The position numbers were made by a program, and so were the translations under genes. A DNA stretch of 64,000 bases, taken from Vibrio brasiliensis LMG 20546 (GTDB lineage: Bacteria > Pseudomonadota > Gammaproteobacteria > Enterobacterales > Vibrionaceae). The notes below the pieces were generated by a model. The model did not search any database, was not told the DNA's origin, and was given only the letters and a program-made list of their open reading frames with translations. This document shows, one piece after another, positions 8,620 to 16,730 of this stretch. How positions within the stretch are numbered: the stretch's first letter is position 1; each line of letters starts with the position of its first letter. The stretch spans positions 1 through 64,000 of the forward strand of contig NZ_AEVS01000051.1 of assembly GCF_000189255.1 (NCBI RefSeq), in the 5' to 3' direction.

Positions 8620-10704
8620 ATGTTGAACCGACTGAAAATGATCTCACAAAACGCCATTTGGGGCGTTTTGCTTATCACTGCACTTATCGCTGCGTTTTCA
8701 CCGAAGGCACTAGCAGCTGGATTACTCAAACCCGTTAACGGCCAATACAAAGCTCTTCAGATTGAGTCACACCATGTTGAGGTAGCGATTCAGGACGGTT
8801 ACGCCACTACGTCGATTGAACAGACGTTCTATAACCCCAATGACGCAGAGCTGGAAGCGTTGTACTCGTTCCCTGTTCCTCAAAAAGCCGTTGTGGGCGA
8901 ATTTATCTATTGGATTAACGGCTCGCCAGTCATTGCCGAGGCCGTCTCTAAGGAAAAAGCCCGTAAGATTTACGACGACCAAAAAGCGCAGGGCAACGCC
9001 ACAGCACTGACAGAAAAAGACCAATACAAAACCTTTGATATCCGAGTGTACCCAGTACAGCCGCAACAGAGCGTGAAGGTGAAGCTGGTCTATATGCAAG
9101 ATGCCTTGTTGGACCATGGCATTGGACGTTACGTCTACCCGTTGGAAGAAGGCGGTGTGGATGAAGCAAAAAACAGCTTCTGGACCCGTAACGATAAAGT
9201 AGAACAGGATTTCTCGTTCAATGTGACATTACGTTCCTCTTATCCCGTTGATGGTGTCAGGCTGCCTGCACACCCTTCGGCAGTGATTACTCAGCAAGCG
9301 GATGGTGAACATACAATCTGGACGGCGAACATCGGTAATTACATCGACAAGACCGAGCGAGAGGGCGAGTCTCAACAAACTGGCCAAGCTTCGATGAGGC
9401 TCGATCAGGACGTGGTTTTCTACTGGCGCTTACAAGATGGCTTACCGGGCCGAGTTGATATGGTGGCTTACCGCGATCCAGAAACATCTAAGCGCGGCAC
9501 GGTGAAACTGACTTTTACACCAGGTGATGATCTGACCCGAGTAACACAAGGGCGTGACTGGGTGTTCGTATTGGATAAGTCAGGCTCTATGTCTGGTAAG
9601 TATTCAACGCTGGTCGAAGGTGTGCGTCAGGGGCTGGGTAAGTTGCCTGCTGAAGACAGATTCCGTGTCGTGATGTTCGATAACAATACCTATGATTTAA
9701 CCGGCGGCTTTGTAGCGGTTAACCCGACCAATGTCAGCAAAGCATTGCAGTCAGTCGAGCAGGTTGAACCGAGCAATGGCACCAATCTTTATGAAGGTAT
9801 GTCTGCCGCTATTCGCAGGCTGGATGACGATCGTCCTACCGGTATTGTGCTGGTGACAGATGGTGTGGCCAATGTGGGTGTAACTGAAAAGCGTCGTTTC
9901 TTTGAACTGATGGAAAAACATGATGTACGACTGTTTACATTCATCATGGGTAACAGCGCTAACACACCACTACTGGTACCAATGACCAAGTTATCGAACG
10001 GGGTGGCGACATCAGTATCGAACGCGGATGACATCATCGGCCACCTGATGAACATCACCAGCAAGTTGACCTATCAGGCCTATCGTAATATCCAGCTTGA
10101 TATTGATGGCGTGAAAATTAAAGACCTGACTCCAGAGCAAATCAGCAGTCTTTATCGTGGTGAACAACTGACGGTGTTTGGTCATTACTTCAAAGGCGGT
10201 GAAGCGGATATCAAGCTGACCATGGACATTGGTGGAACGTCGCAACAATACCGCACTAAAGTGATGTTGCCAGATTCAGCCATTGAGCATCCAGAACTTG
10301 AGAGAATGTGGGCGTTTTCAGCGATTCGTGACTTGCAGGAGCAAATGGATTACCTGGAGCAAAAAGACAGTGACAAAGAGCAGGCGATTGAAGATATAGC
10401 GCTGGAATATGGACTGTTAACGGATTACACCTCGCTGTTAGTGGTAGAAGAAGACGTATTCCAGCAGCTGGGTATCGAGCGTAAAAACCAATCGAGAGTA
10501 CTGAAAGAACAAAGCGCCCGTGAGGTGAAACAGAACAAACCGGTGACACCAACCCGTGCGGATAACAATCAGCCGATGTTTAGCCAGCCAGCACCGACGC
10601 ACTCTGGCGGTGGTAGTGGCGGCAGTATCAACATCCTCGTATTGCTAAGCATGATATTGCTGGTGGTGGGTCGAGTGGTAATGAGAAGAGAACCAAACGA
10701 ATAA
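8620..10704 (+). CDS. VIT and VWA domain protein, membrane-anchored
   Basis: A 694-residue exported protein. Residues 1-33 are a signal sequence ending in KALA. A VIT domain follows (about 40-175; SIEQTFYNPNDAELEALYSF, KEKARKIYDDQK). A VWA domain begins near 315 with an intact metal site: DKSGSMSG, then GTNLYEG, then LVTDG. A Ser/Gly-rich linker (THSGGGSGGS) leads to a C-terminal membrane helix and RREPNE. This architecture is that of the marine proteobacterial sortase-target family and inter-alpha-trypsin-like proteins. No LPxTG-like motif is obvious and no sortase gene lies nearby, so the tail probably stays as a membrane anchor. Role in adhesion or envelope interaction is inference. Confidence 0.85.
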   Translation: MLNRLKMISQNAIWGVLLITALIAAFSPKALAAGLLKPVNGQYKALQIESHHVEVAIQDGYATTSIEQTFYNPNDAELEALYSFPVPQKAVVGEFIYWINGSPVIAEAVSKEKARKIYDDQKAQGNATALTEKDQYKTFDIRVYPVQPQQSVKVKLVYMQDALLDHGIGRYVYPLEEGGVDEAKNSFWTRNDKVEQDFSFNVTLRSSYPVDGVRLPAHPSAVITQQADGEHTIWTANIGNYIDKTEREGESQQTGQASMRLDQDVVFYWRLQDGLPGRVDMVAYRDPETSKRGTVKLTFTPGDDLTRVTQGRDWVFVLDKSGSMSGKYSTLVEGVRQGLGKLPAEDRFRVVMFDNNTYDLTGGFVAVNPTNVSKALQSVEQVEPSNGTNLYEGMSAAIRRLDDDRPTGIVLVTDGVANVGVTEKRRFFELMEKHDVRLFTFIMGNSANTPLLVPMTKLSNGVATSVSNADDIIGHLMNITSKLTYQAYRNIQLDIDGVKIKDLTPEQISSLYRGEQLTVFGHYFKGGEADIKLTMDIGGTSQQYRTKVMLPDSAIEHPELERMWAFSAIRDLQEQMDYLEQKDSDKEQAIEDIALEYGLLTDYTSLLVVEEDVFQQLGIERKNQSRVLKEQSAREVKQNKPVTPTRADNNQPMFSQPAPTHSGGGSGGSINILVLLSMILLVVGRVVMRREPNE

Positions 10705-10721
10705 AAGAGGTTAAAGACGAA

Positions 10722-10747
10722 AAGAGGCTGCATGGTGTCAGCCTCTT
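10722..10747. other. Hairpin after VIT/VWA gene
   Basis: AAGAGGCTG / CAGCCTCTT form a nine-base-pair perfect stem around an eight-base loop, 18 bases after the stop codon. The plus strand lacks a T-run; the minus strand has a short one. It may be a weak or bidirectional terminator. Confidence 0.5.
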
Positions 10748-10771
10748 ACATCACAAGCCTTCGTGATTTAA

Positions 10772-10794
10772 GGACAGCAGTTGAACTGCTGTCC
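10772..10794. other. Second hairpin after VIT/VWA gene
   Basis: GGACAGCAG / CTGCTGTCC form a nine-base-pair perfect stem with loop TTGAA. No T-run follows. It stands 25 bases after the previous hairpin and before the integron-like region. Confidence 0.45.
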
Positions 10795-10901
10795 AGTATT
10801 AATGATACCTTTCCGGTCTTGAAAGCTGACTATTCATCAACGACAAGTGCCCCAAATTGCACTGAGTTTGCACCCAGTCTACTTCCACCCGAACCACTTC
10901 A

Positions 10902-11071
10902 ATAATTAGCAGACACTTTGCCGCCTAATTGCGAGATAAGTGACACGTTCTCAGCTATTTAATCCACTAGTTTCATAGGCTTGTGTGATAGTATCTGAAG
11001 ATATTTAGCAATTAGAAGTGCAGTACATCAGCGGATTAGTCGTGCACTTTGTGTGCTAATAAGCGTTAGTA
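10902..11071 (+). other. Probable degenerate attC site upstream of first cassette
   Basis: The 3' end is a clear cassette junction: GCGTTAGTAG with core GTTAGTA at 11065-11071. A possible left arm, AATTAGCAGACA near 10905, is complementary to TGTGTGCTAAT at 11051-11061 with one mismatch and one length difference, as in long attC sites. The left-hand R box is not conserved. The junction is well supported; the full extent is tentative. Confidence 0.45.
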
Positions 11072-11085
11072 GCAAGGAGAAAAAC

Positions 11086-11688
11086 GTGACAAAAAGGCGT
11101 ATACCTTACGCAACACTAGTGTTGGTTTTCTCAACAGTAGTTATATCTCTAGGTGTGAATTTTCAAATATCTGGTTCGCTGTTCGGTAAGATCAATATTA
11201 CGGAGCTAGAGCCTTTTGGAGGCTTCACATATAAGCACATATTAGATCTAGAGTTATGGCGTTTAGTAGTTTCTCAGCTGATTCACGTCAAGCAATACCA
11301 TATGATCTATAACGCTTTTTCATTGCTTGCGCTTGGCTGCGTTTTTGAACGAAAAATAGGTTCTGGCGTTTTTCTATCGATTTGGTTTATTGCGGGTTCA
11401 GTTGGCACTTTTGCCAGTACATTCACGGTACCTGAACCGTGGAATTTGGGGACTGGCGGTTCGCAAGCAATTTTAGCTTTAGCTGCCGTTGGGCTTACCA
11501 TGTACCTAAGAAGAGAGATTAGAGGTAAGTTGGCGCTGGCTATTTTAGTTTTAACAATTTTACCTGCGTTCGCTTTAGATCTGATTTTCAGCGAACATCA
11601 CCTTCCAAAGGTTGGTCATGTGGTTAGCTTTGCCTTGGGTGTCGTACTATTGTTTTGTTTTCAGCAACGTCGAAAGATTTGCTACTAA
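11086..11688 (+). CDS. Rhomboid family intramembrane serine protease (integron cassette)
   Basis: A 200-residue protein with about six membrane segments. Rhomboid landmarks are present: LELWRLVVSQLIH (the WR loop), HMIYNAFSLLALG with the conserved His and Asn of helix 2, GTGGSQAI carrying the catalytic Ser, and GHVVSFALG with the catalytic His. It should cleave transmembrane substrates in the inner membrane; the substrate is unknown. The start is GTG 11086, with AAGGAG eight bases upstream and inside the cassette. The stop codon lies within the attC R'' box (TACTAAC, 11683-11689), normal for cassette genes. It is AT-richer than most neighbouring genes. Confidence 0.85.
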   Translation: MTKRRIPYATLVLVFSTVVISLGVNFQISGSLFGKINITELEPFGGFTYKHILDLELWRLVVSQLIHVKQYHMIYNAFSLLALGCVFERKIGSGVFLSIWFIAGSVGTFASTFTVPEPWNLGTGGSQAILALAAVGLTMYLRREIRGKLALAILVLTILPAFALDLIFSEHHLPKVGHVVSFALGVVLLFCFQQRRKICY

Positions 11689-11804
11689 CAAATTGCTCAA
11701 GCAGACAGCTAACAGTCGGCGATTTTGGTTTGGTTGAGTTCAGTGATTACGTGGCTTTGCTTTAGTGTTGTGGTCGTTAGCTGCAACTTAGCAAGGCGTT
11801 ATGT
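11683..11804 (+). other. attC recombination site (VCR-like) 1
   Basis: It begins with TACTAACAAA and ends with GGCGTTATGT, about 122 bases, the size and layout of vibrio super-integron repeats. Its left heptamer TACTAAC is the exact complement of GTTAGTA at the 5' end of this cassette (11065-11071), as expected for one mobile cassette. The interior holds TTTAGTGTTGTGG, typical of VCRs. Confidence 0.8.
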
Positions 11805-11830
11805 AACCCATGGAGTTTAGGAGTCTTTTA

Positions 11831-12160
11831 GTGCGGAAGTGTGTTGGAAATAGAATAATATGGCCTCATAAGTACTTAACTTGGCAGTCCCAAATGATAT
11901 GTGTACTAACTTTAGTTTCAATCGTCATTGGGCGTGGCATATATCAGGTTGTAAATCATAGTACTTTATATCCTGGGCTATTTGTGTCTCTTTATATGAG
12001 TGCAGTCATCGCTTGTTATCTATATGACAAAGGTCTACCAATAGGGTCTGTAACAGTTGATTTTGAGCCAAACGACCTCGCCAAGCAGTACAGTAGATTG
12101 GCGATAACTTCATTATCATCTGTGATCTATACAGTATGCATACTGAAAGGTGTAAGTTAG
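11831..12160 (+). CDS. Hypothetical membrane protein (integron cassette)
   Basis: A protein of 109 residues from GTG 11831, which has AGGAG seven bases upstream, or 116 residues from ATG 11810, which has no ribosome site. Two or three hydrophobic stretches (MICVLTLVSIVIGRGIY, LFVSLYMSAVIACYLY, and a weaker C-terminal one) suggest an inner-membrane protein. It lies alone between two attC sites, so it is a cassette gene; such genes often have no known family. I do not recognise it and give no function. Confidence 0.6.
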   Translation: MRKCVGNRIIWPHKYLTWQSQMICVLTLVSIVIGRGIYQVVNHSTLYPGLFVSLYMSAVIACYLYDKGLPIGSVTVDFEPNDLAKQYSRLAITSLSSVIYTVCILKGVS

Positions 12161-12190
12161 ATTTTACCGAAATAACTGAAGCGCAGGATT

Positions 12191-12316
12191 ACATAACAAG
12201 CATTTAAGAGTGATTCCCAACGGCTCGGCACTTTCGGTTTGATTCAGCTTTAGTGTTTACGGCACAATCATTTAGGTAGGTGGTAACCTTGCCCACTACT
12301 TTATTTGGCATTAGCA
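12191..12316 (+). other. attC recombination site (VCR-like) 2
   Basis: The left box ACATAAC is the exact complement of GTTATGT at 11798-11804, the start of the same cassette. The body TTTAAGAGTGATTCCCAACG (12203-12222) is the common vibrio attC pattern. The right core reads ATTAGCA instead of GTTAGCA, so the recombination G is lost and this junction may be inactive. Confidence 0.75.
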
Positions 12317-12340
12317 GTCAGAAGTAATAAGGATCGATAG

Positions 12341-12796
12341 ATGGAATTAAAGTATCGTTCAGCCGATTTTGAAGATTTGGAAAGCCTTGTTGCTTTGCTT
12401 TCAAATGACCCACTTGGTAGTAAAAGAGAAGATGCCTCTGTCCCGTTGAATAGTGCCTATCTTGAAGCGTTCGAAGCAATTACACGAGACCCAAACAACG
12501 AATTACTTGTTGTTGAACTGGAAAACTCTCTAGTCGGAATGCTTCAAATTACCTTTATTCCTTACCTGACGCATATTGGTAGTTGGCGCTGTCTTATCGA
12601 AGGTGTTCGAATTCATAGTGACTACCGTGGACAAGGTTTCGGCGAGCAAATGTTCGCACATGCTATCGAACTGGCAAAAAACAAAGGCTGTACAATCGTT
12701 CAGTTAACAAGTGACAAGCAGCGCCCAGATGCAATCAGGTTCTACGAAAAGCTTGGGTTTAAAGCAACACATGAAGGGTTTAAGCTTGCGTTGTAG
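12341..12796 (+). CDS. GNAT N-acetyltransferase (integron cassette)
   Basis: A 151-residue cytosolic GNAT enzyme. The acetyl-CoA binding motif is seen as GVRIHSDYRGQGFGEQMFAHAIELAKNKGC (residues about 89-118), followed by the usual DAIRFYEKLGFKATHEGFKLAL C-terminus. The substrate is unknown; cassette-borne GNATs range from antibiotic modification to toxin-like roles, and this one resembles housekeeping amino-group acetyltransferases. It sits 25 bases after attC 2 and runs into a truncated attC, making it the third cassette gene of the group. Confidence 0.85.
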   Translation: MELKYRSADFEDLESLVALLSNDPLGSKREDASVPLNSAYLEAFEAITRDPNNELLVVELENSLVGMLQITFIPYLTHIGSWRCLIEGVRIHSDYRGQGFGEQMFAHAIELAKNKGCTIVQLTSDKQRPDAIRFYEKLGFKATHEGFKLAL

Positions 12797-12822
12797 GATG
12801 TGTTTAAGAGTGACTCCCAACG
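12796..12822 (+). other. Truncated attC remnant 3
   Basis: TTTAAGAGTGACTCCCAACG (12803-12822) matches the left part of attC 2 at 19 of 20 positions. The rest of the site is missing and the sigma-factor gene ends at 12831, so the cassette group is cut off here. Confidence 0.65.
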
Positions 12823-12830
12823 CTTAACGC

Positions 12831-14060
12831 TCATTGATTGACTGCTCGTAAGCCCAGCTCTAGAAACTTACGTGTCGCCTCATTTTGTGCCTTCTCAATT
12901 GCCAGTTGATAAAAAATGCCAGCCTGAGATTTGTCTCCTAATTTTCTGAGAATATGCGCACGTGCTGCGTACCAGGGTTGGTAATCTTTAAGCTGTTCTT
13001 TTAACTGGTCCAGCTTATTGAGTGCAGGTTCTGGATGACCTGTTTCTGCTATCACTACTGCCCAGTTCAAGGCTACAACCGGAGTCGGTTCGAACTGCCA
13101 TAGGGATTGATAAAGCAAACCCATCTGATACCAGTCGGGGCTGGGCTTCATCATATGGCAATCGGCAATCGCAGCCTTTATCTGAAATGGCCCGGGTTGT
13201 CTTCGTTCGATGGCATTGGTAAGGATGTGGTGAGCTTCATCAATCTTGTTTTGATGCCATAGTGTCGAGTTCTGCTGTTCGATAGGCACTATAGCTCCAT
13301 CTTTATTTATTCGCGCAGTGCTTCTCGCATCGGTTAGTAACATTAATGCAAGTGCAGCTTCGATTTCCGGGTCATTGGGTCTCAGCTTGTTCAGTAGTCT
13401 GGCCAAAAAGATACCCTCTTGGCATAGTGAACGTGGACACTCTGCTTCTATGATGTAGCCAGTGGTGAATATCAAATAGATGGTGGTTAACACTGTGTCC
13501 AGTCTGTCATGCCATCTATCGGCATCTGGGATAGAGAAACCAATTCCTTTGGCTTTGATCTTTGCCTTCGCGCGATACAATCGCTGTCCCATCGCTGGTT
13601 CGTTATCAAGAAAAGCGTCTGCAATTTCCTTGGTCGTTAAATTGCAGACCGTACGCAGGGTCAAAGCGATACGCGATTTTTCTTCCAGGGCTGGATGACA
13701 ACAGGTAAAGATAAGGCGCAGACGTTCATCCGGAATTGTTTCGGCAACGTCATACACCTGACCACCGGTGAAAATCTCAGCAAGATCTTCCGTTTTACGT
13801 TGCTCTCGTTTCAGCGCGCGAAAATGGTCGATGCCTTTGTTTAAACCGACTCTCAGTAGCCAGGCCGAAGGGTTATCAGGCGGGCCGGATCGAGTCCAGT
13901 GCTTCAACGCAGCAATCGACGCTTCCTGTAAGACTTCCTCCGCCAACTGAAAATCGTCAAGGCGTGAAATAAGCCCAGCCAAAAGCCGTCCTCTGTCTTT
14001 GCTCAAGACATCATTAATAACATGACTGACAGCGATGGCTTTTGAACTGGCGTTATTCAT
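12831..14060 (-). CDS. ECF sigma factor with C-terminal helical extension (ECF42-like)
   Basis: A 409-residue sigma factor. Region 2 lies near residues 20-90 (AEEVLQEASIAALKHWTRSGPPDNPSAWLLRVGLNKGIDHFR) and region 4 near 115-180. A long C-terminal part (about 200-405) of TPR-like helices follows, with RPNDPEIEALALMLLTDARSTARI-type sequence typical of the extended ECF42 group (DUF6596). In that group the extension takes part in control instead of a separate anti-sigma factor. It is encoded three bases after a YCII/DGPF protein gene, the standard partner. The target promoters are unknown. Confidence 0.85.
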   Translation of the reverse strand: MNNASSKAIAVSHVINDVLSKDRGRLLAGLISRLDDFQLAEEVLQEASIAALKHWTRSGPPDNPSAWLLRVGLNKGIDHFRALKREQRKTEDLAEIFTGGQVYDVAETIPDERLRLIFTCCHPALEEKSRIALTLRTVCNLTTKEIADAFLDNEPAMGQRLYRAKAKIKAKGIGFSIPDADRWHDRLDTVLTTIYLIFTTGYIIEAECPRSLCQEGIFLARLLNKLRPNDPEIEAALALMLLTDARSTARINKDGAIVPIEQQNSTLWHQNKIDEAHHILTNAIERRQPGPFQIKAAIADCHMMKPSPDWYQMGLLYQSLWQFEPTPVVALNWAVVIAETGHPEPALNKLDQLKEQLKDYQPWYAARAHILRKLGDKSQAGIFYQLAIEKAQNEATRKFLELGLRAVNQ

Positions 14061-14063
14061 CCG

Positions 14064-14423
14064 TTAACCAGCTTCGTTGTAATCCAACAATGGACGAACT
14101 TCGACGGTGCCAAACTTAGCCACAGGAATGATTTCTGCGCATCGTAGTGCGGCGTCCAGATCAGGAACATCAACGATATAGTATCCGCCCAAATGTTCAC
14201 GAGTTTCTGCAAAGGGGCCGTCCATGGTTTCTACCTTACCGGACTTGATCCGCAGCGAGGTGGCCGTTTCAATTTCCTGTAACCCCTCACCGCCAACAAG
14301 TACTCCATCCTTTTCGAAAGTTTCTGAGGTAGTGGCAAAATCTTCCATCATCTTGTCGAATTCTGGGGTGCCAAATGCTGGCTCTTGGTCTGGTGCAGCG
14401 TAAAGCAACAGCATGTATTTCAT
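14064..14423 (-). CDS. YCII-related (DGPF) protein
   Basis: A 119-residue single-domain protein, starting MKYMLLLYAAPDQEP and carrying the signature DGPFAETREHLGGYYIVDVPDLDAA. The fold is a ferredoxin-like dimer. DGPF proteins are regularly encoded beside ECF42 sigma factors and are thought to be part of their output or sensing; the biochemical role is not settled. ATG 14423, with AGGA upstream, is chosen over a start 12 codons earlier. The sigma-factor gene follows three bases later, so the pair is one operon. Confidence 0.85.
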   Translation of the reverse strand: MKYMLLLYAAPDQEPAFGTPEFDKMMEDFATTSETFEKDGVLVGGEGLQEIETATSLRIKSGKVETMDGPFAETREHLGGYYIVDVPDLDAALRCAEIIPVAKFGTVEVRPLLDYNEAG

Positions 14424-14561
14424 GGTTAGTTTCCTTTTGGTTTGTTGTTTCATACTCAAGGACGTTTTCGCTTTGCCATTTTCGACATGAACTAAAAAAT
14501 TTTTTTAGCTTTGTGAATGTACAATAGAACAGAGACTAACCAGTTATCAATGACGGAATAG

Positions 14562-14581
14562 AAAGGACAGACGCGATTACG
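14562..14581 (+). repeat. Left half of dispersed GGACAGAC repeat
   Basis: AAAGGACAGACGCGATTACG matches the left ends of the repeats at 7552 and 16892. No right half is present, so this is a solo or eroded copy between two operons. Confidence 0.55.
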
Positions 14582-14650
14582 CTAAATGTTTTCGGCACAT
14601 TTAATCGGTTTTGCTTACTTCGCTAATAGCGCTCCACGAATTTAGAACAA

Positions 14651-15115
14651 TCAGTGCTGAAGCGATTTCAGTACACTGGATTGGCCATAGATCTCGGCAA
14701 ACTCGCTCAAATTAAGTCCCGCTTTATTGCGTAGCTCGGGTGAGCAGTCCGCTTGATAGAGGTCTTTAGCAATGCCGATTTCGCGCTTGATGAGTGCTCC
14801 CATTAATGCGGTATTACCGCGTTTATCTTGCAGACAAGCATTTGCGCCAGAGTCGAGCAGTAAGCGAACGGTTGCTCTGTTTCCTTGATAAGCTGCCACC
14901 ATTAACGCGGTGTAACTCTGGTTGTTACGCTGGTCGACTGGAAAGCCTTGAGAAACAAATGTATCGACCACTTCGTTATTGCCAATACGCGCGGCATCAA
15001 AAAACAGATCGACCAGAGATTGGTATTCCTCTTCTAGCTTATCTTCGGCTGCCAACAAGTTCATCGAGAAGCACAGAGAGAACAAAATAGCGCTGAGAAA
15101 AAACATGGTTTTCAT
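14651..15115 (-). CDS. Periplasmic ankyrin-repeat protein (AnkB-like)
   Basis: A 154-residue protein with a signal peptide (MKTMFFLSAILFSLCFSMNLLAA) and three to four ankyrin repeats. The clearest are SYTALMVAAYQGNRATVRLL and GNTALMGALIKREIGIAKDL. ATG 15115 with GAGGA upstream is chosen; the longer reading frame has no ribosome site. It lies downstream of the exported catalase gene, about 100 bases after its stop. In Pseudomonas a catalase-ankyrin pair (katB-ankB) is known in which the ankyrin protein is needed for full periplasmic catalase activity. A similar role here is inferred from order and shared export. Confidence 0.8.
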   Translation of the reverse strand: MKTMFFLSAILFSLCFSMNLLAAEDKLEEEYQSLVDLFFDAARIGNNEVVDTFVSQGFPVDQRNNQSYTALMVAAYQGNRATVRLLLDSGANACLQDKRGNTALMGALIKREIGIAKDLYQADCSPELRNKAGLNLSEFAEIYGQSSVLKSLQH

Positions 15116-15215
15116 TGACTCATCCTCACTAACAGATGTTGAAAATGACCCACGGGAGCCCTGATTTTCGGGCAGAAAAGAGCAGTTAAATCTCCCGCAG
15201 GTCAAAACTTAATGC

Positions 15216-16730
15216 TTACATCATTGCTTTGTTTTTAACTTGCGTGAGGTTGGTATCCGTCGCCTCAGCCAGACGCGATCCGTACTCCTTATCTGCGCGA
15301 TAGAAGTAACTCACCATGGTCTCTTTAACTTCTTTGTCCATTACCTTGTTCAGATCACCCGCTAAGTTGGCAATCAAATCACTTTGGTCTTGCTCATTCA
15401 TGCTGCGGTACAGCACACCGGCTTGGTAGAAGTTGCGAGGCTTGCTGATCGCTTTCTGCTGAACAGAACCAACGAGCTTGGTTTCAACCGCTTTAAACTG
15501 CGTATCTTCTGCTAACGCCAGCTGACGGCTTGGTTGGTAGTTGACGTCGCCATTAGCTTGTTTGGCGTTGTTGCTCAATCCATTTTGATTATGGTTGTTC
15601 ACTGGCGCTAAAGGACGGTTGACTGGCAGTTGGAACAAGTTCACACCCAGGCGGTATAGCTGCGTATCGGCGTAAGCAAACAAGCGACCTTGCAGCAAAC
15701 GGTCTTCCGATGGCTCGATACCAGGAATAAGATTTGAAGGTGCAAACGCCGACTGTTCAGTGTCTAAAAAGAAGTTTTCTGGTAGGCGGTTCAACGTCAT
15801 GGTGCCAACTTTTTGATCCGGTACATTCAGCCAAACTTTGGTCGCATCCAATCCGTTATAATCCAGTTTGCTGAGGGACTCTGGTGAAAGCACCTTCACG
15901 TAAAGGTCCCATTTAGGGAAGTTTCCACGGCCAATTTCTTTGTACAGATCATTAGTTAAATGGTTGAAATCTTTACCCTGCATTGCGGTTACTTCATCAG
16001 GACGGAGACTTTCGATGCCTTGCTGACTCTTCCATTGGAACTTCACATAGTTCACATCGCCTTGCTTATTGATCCACTTATAAGCGTGAACGCCAAAGCC
16101 ATCCATTGTGCGGTAACTTGCCGGAGTACCTAGGTTGCTGTAAACCCAAGTCAGCATGTTGGTCGCACTCGGCTCATGACTGAAGAAATCAAAGAATCGG
16201 TTTGGATCCTGAACGTTGTTAACAGGAGATGGTTTTAGAGAGTGCACCATATCCGGAAACTTAATTGCATCTCGGATGAAGAACACAGGCAGGTTGTTCC
16301 CTACCAGATCCCAGTTACCCTGTTCAGTATAAAATTTAGTGGCGAAACCACGTGGATCGCGAAGTGTCTCAGGTGAGCCTTTTGAGTGAATAACGGTCGA
16401 AAAACGAACGAAAACAGGGGTTACTTTTCCTTTGTTAGTAAAAGGAGCGGAAACCGTTAAGTCACTAAAATCACCTGATGCAACAAACTCACCATGAGCG
16501 CCAGTACCACGAGCATGCACAACACGCTCAGGAATTCGCTCTCTGGCAAAACGCTGCAGTTTTTGGATCAGGTGAACGTCTTGCAGTAACACACTGCCGT
16601 TCTCACCTGCTGTAATTGAATTCTGGTTGTCACCAACCGGTGCACCATTATCTCTTGTCAGGGTTTGCGCCTGTAGAGATGTGCTGGCTAAGCCAACTGT
16701 AATTAATAAAAAGCTTTTTGACATCTGCAT
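15216..16730 (-). CDS. katB: Exported clade-type heme catalase
   Basis: A 504-residue monofunctional catalase that breaks down hydrogen peroxide. A signal peptide (MQMSKSFLLITVGLASTSLQAQ) sends it to the periplasm. The active-site His lies in VVHARGTGAHGEF, the distal Asn region in WDLVGNNLPVFFIRD, and the heme-ligand Tyr in RLFAYADTQLYRLG. Start ATG 16730 has GGAG eight bases upstream; upstream in-frame codons lack one. It precedes the ankyrin gene on the same strand. The symbol is by resemblance to the KatB/AnkB pair and should be read as such. Confidence 0.9.
   Translation of the reverse strand: MQMSKSFLLITVGLASTSLQAQTLTRDNGAPVGDNQNSITAGENGSVLLQDVHLIQKLQRFARERIPERVVHARGTGAHGEFVASGDFSDLTVSAPFTNKGKVTPVFVRFSTVIHSKGSPETLRDPRGFATKFYTEQGNWDLVGNNLPVFFIRDAIKFPDMVHSLKPSPVNNVQDPNRFFDFFSHEPSATNMLTWVYSNLGTPASYRTMDGFGVHAYKWINKQGDVNYVKFQWKSQQGIESLRPDEVTAMQGKDFNHLTNDLYKEIGRGNFPKWDLYVKVLSPESLSKLDYNGLDATKVWLNVPDQKVGTMTLNRLPENFFLDTEQSAFAPSNLIPGIEPSEDRLLQGRLFAYADTQLYRLGVNLFQLPVNRPLAPVNNHNQNGLSNNAKQANGDVNYQPSRQLALAEDTQFKAVETKLVGSVQQKAISKPRNFYQAGVLYRSMNEQDQSDLIANLAGDLNKVMDKEVKETMVSYFYRADKEYGSRLAEATDTNLTQVKNKAMM

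Noticed and set aside
8526-8738. Open frame spanning the gap before the VIT/VWA gene
   Set aside because: It runs into the VIT/VWA gene in another frame; the better ribosome site (AAAGGAGG) serves ATG 8620.
10722-10794. Two tandem hairpins considered as a small RNA gene or CRISPR-like repeat
   Set aside because: The two stems differ in sequence, have no regular spacing and no promoter or T-run; they are more likely weak terminators.
11683-12316. attC sites considered as ordinary long inverted repeats or IS ends
   Set aside because: No transposase or target duplication, while the heptamer match between cassette start and attC left box fits integron recombination exactly.
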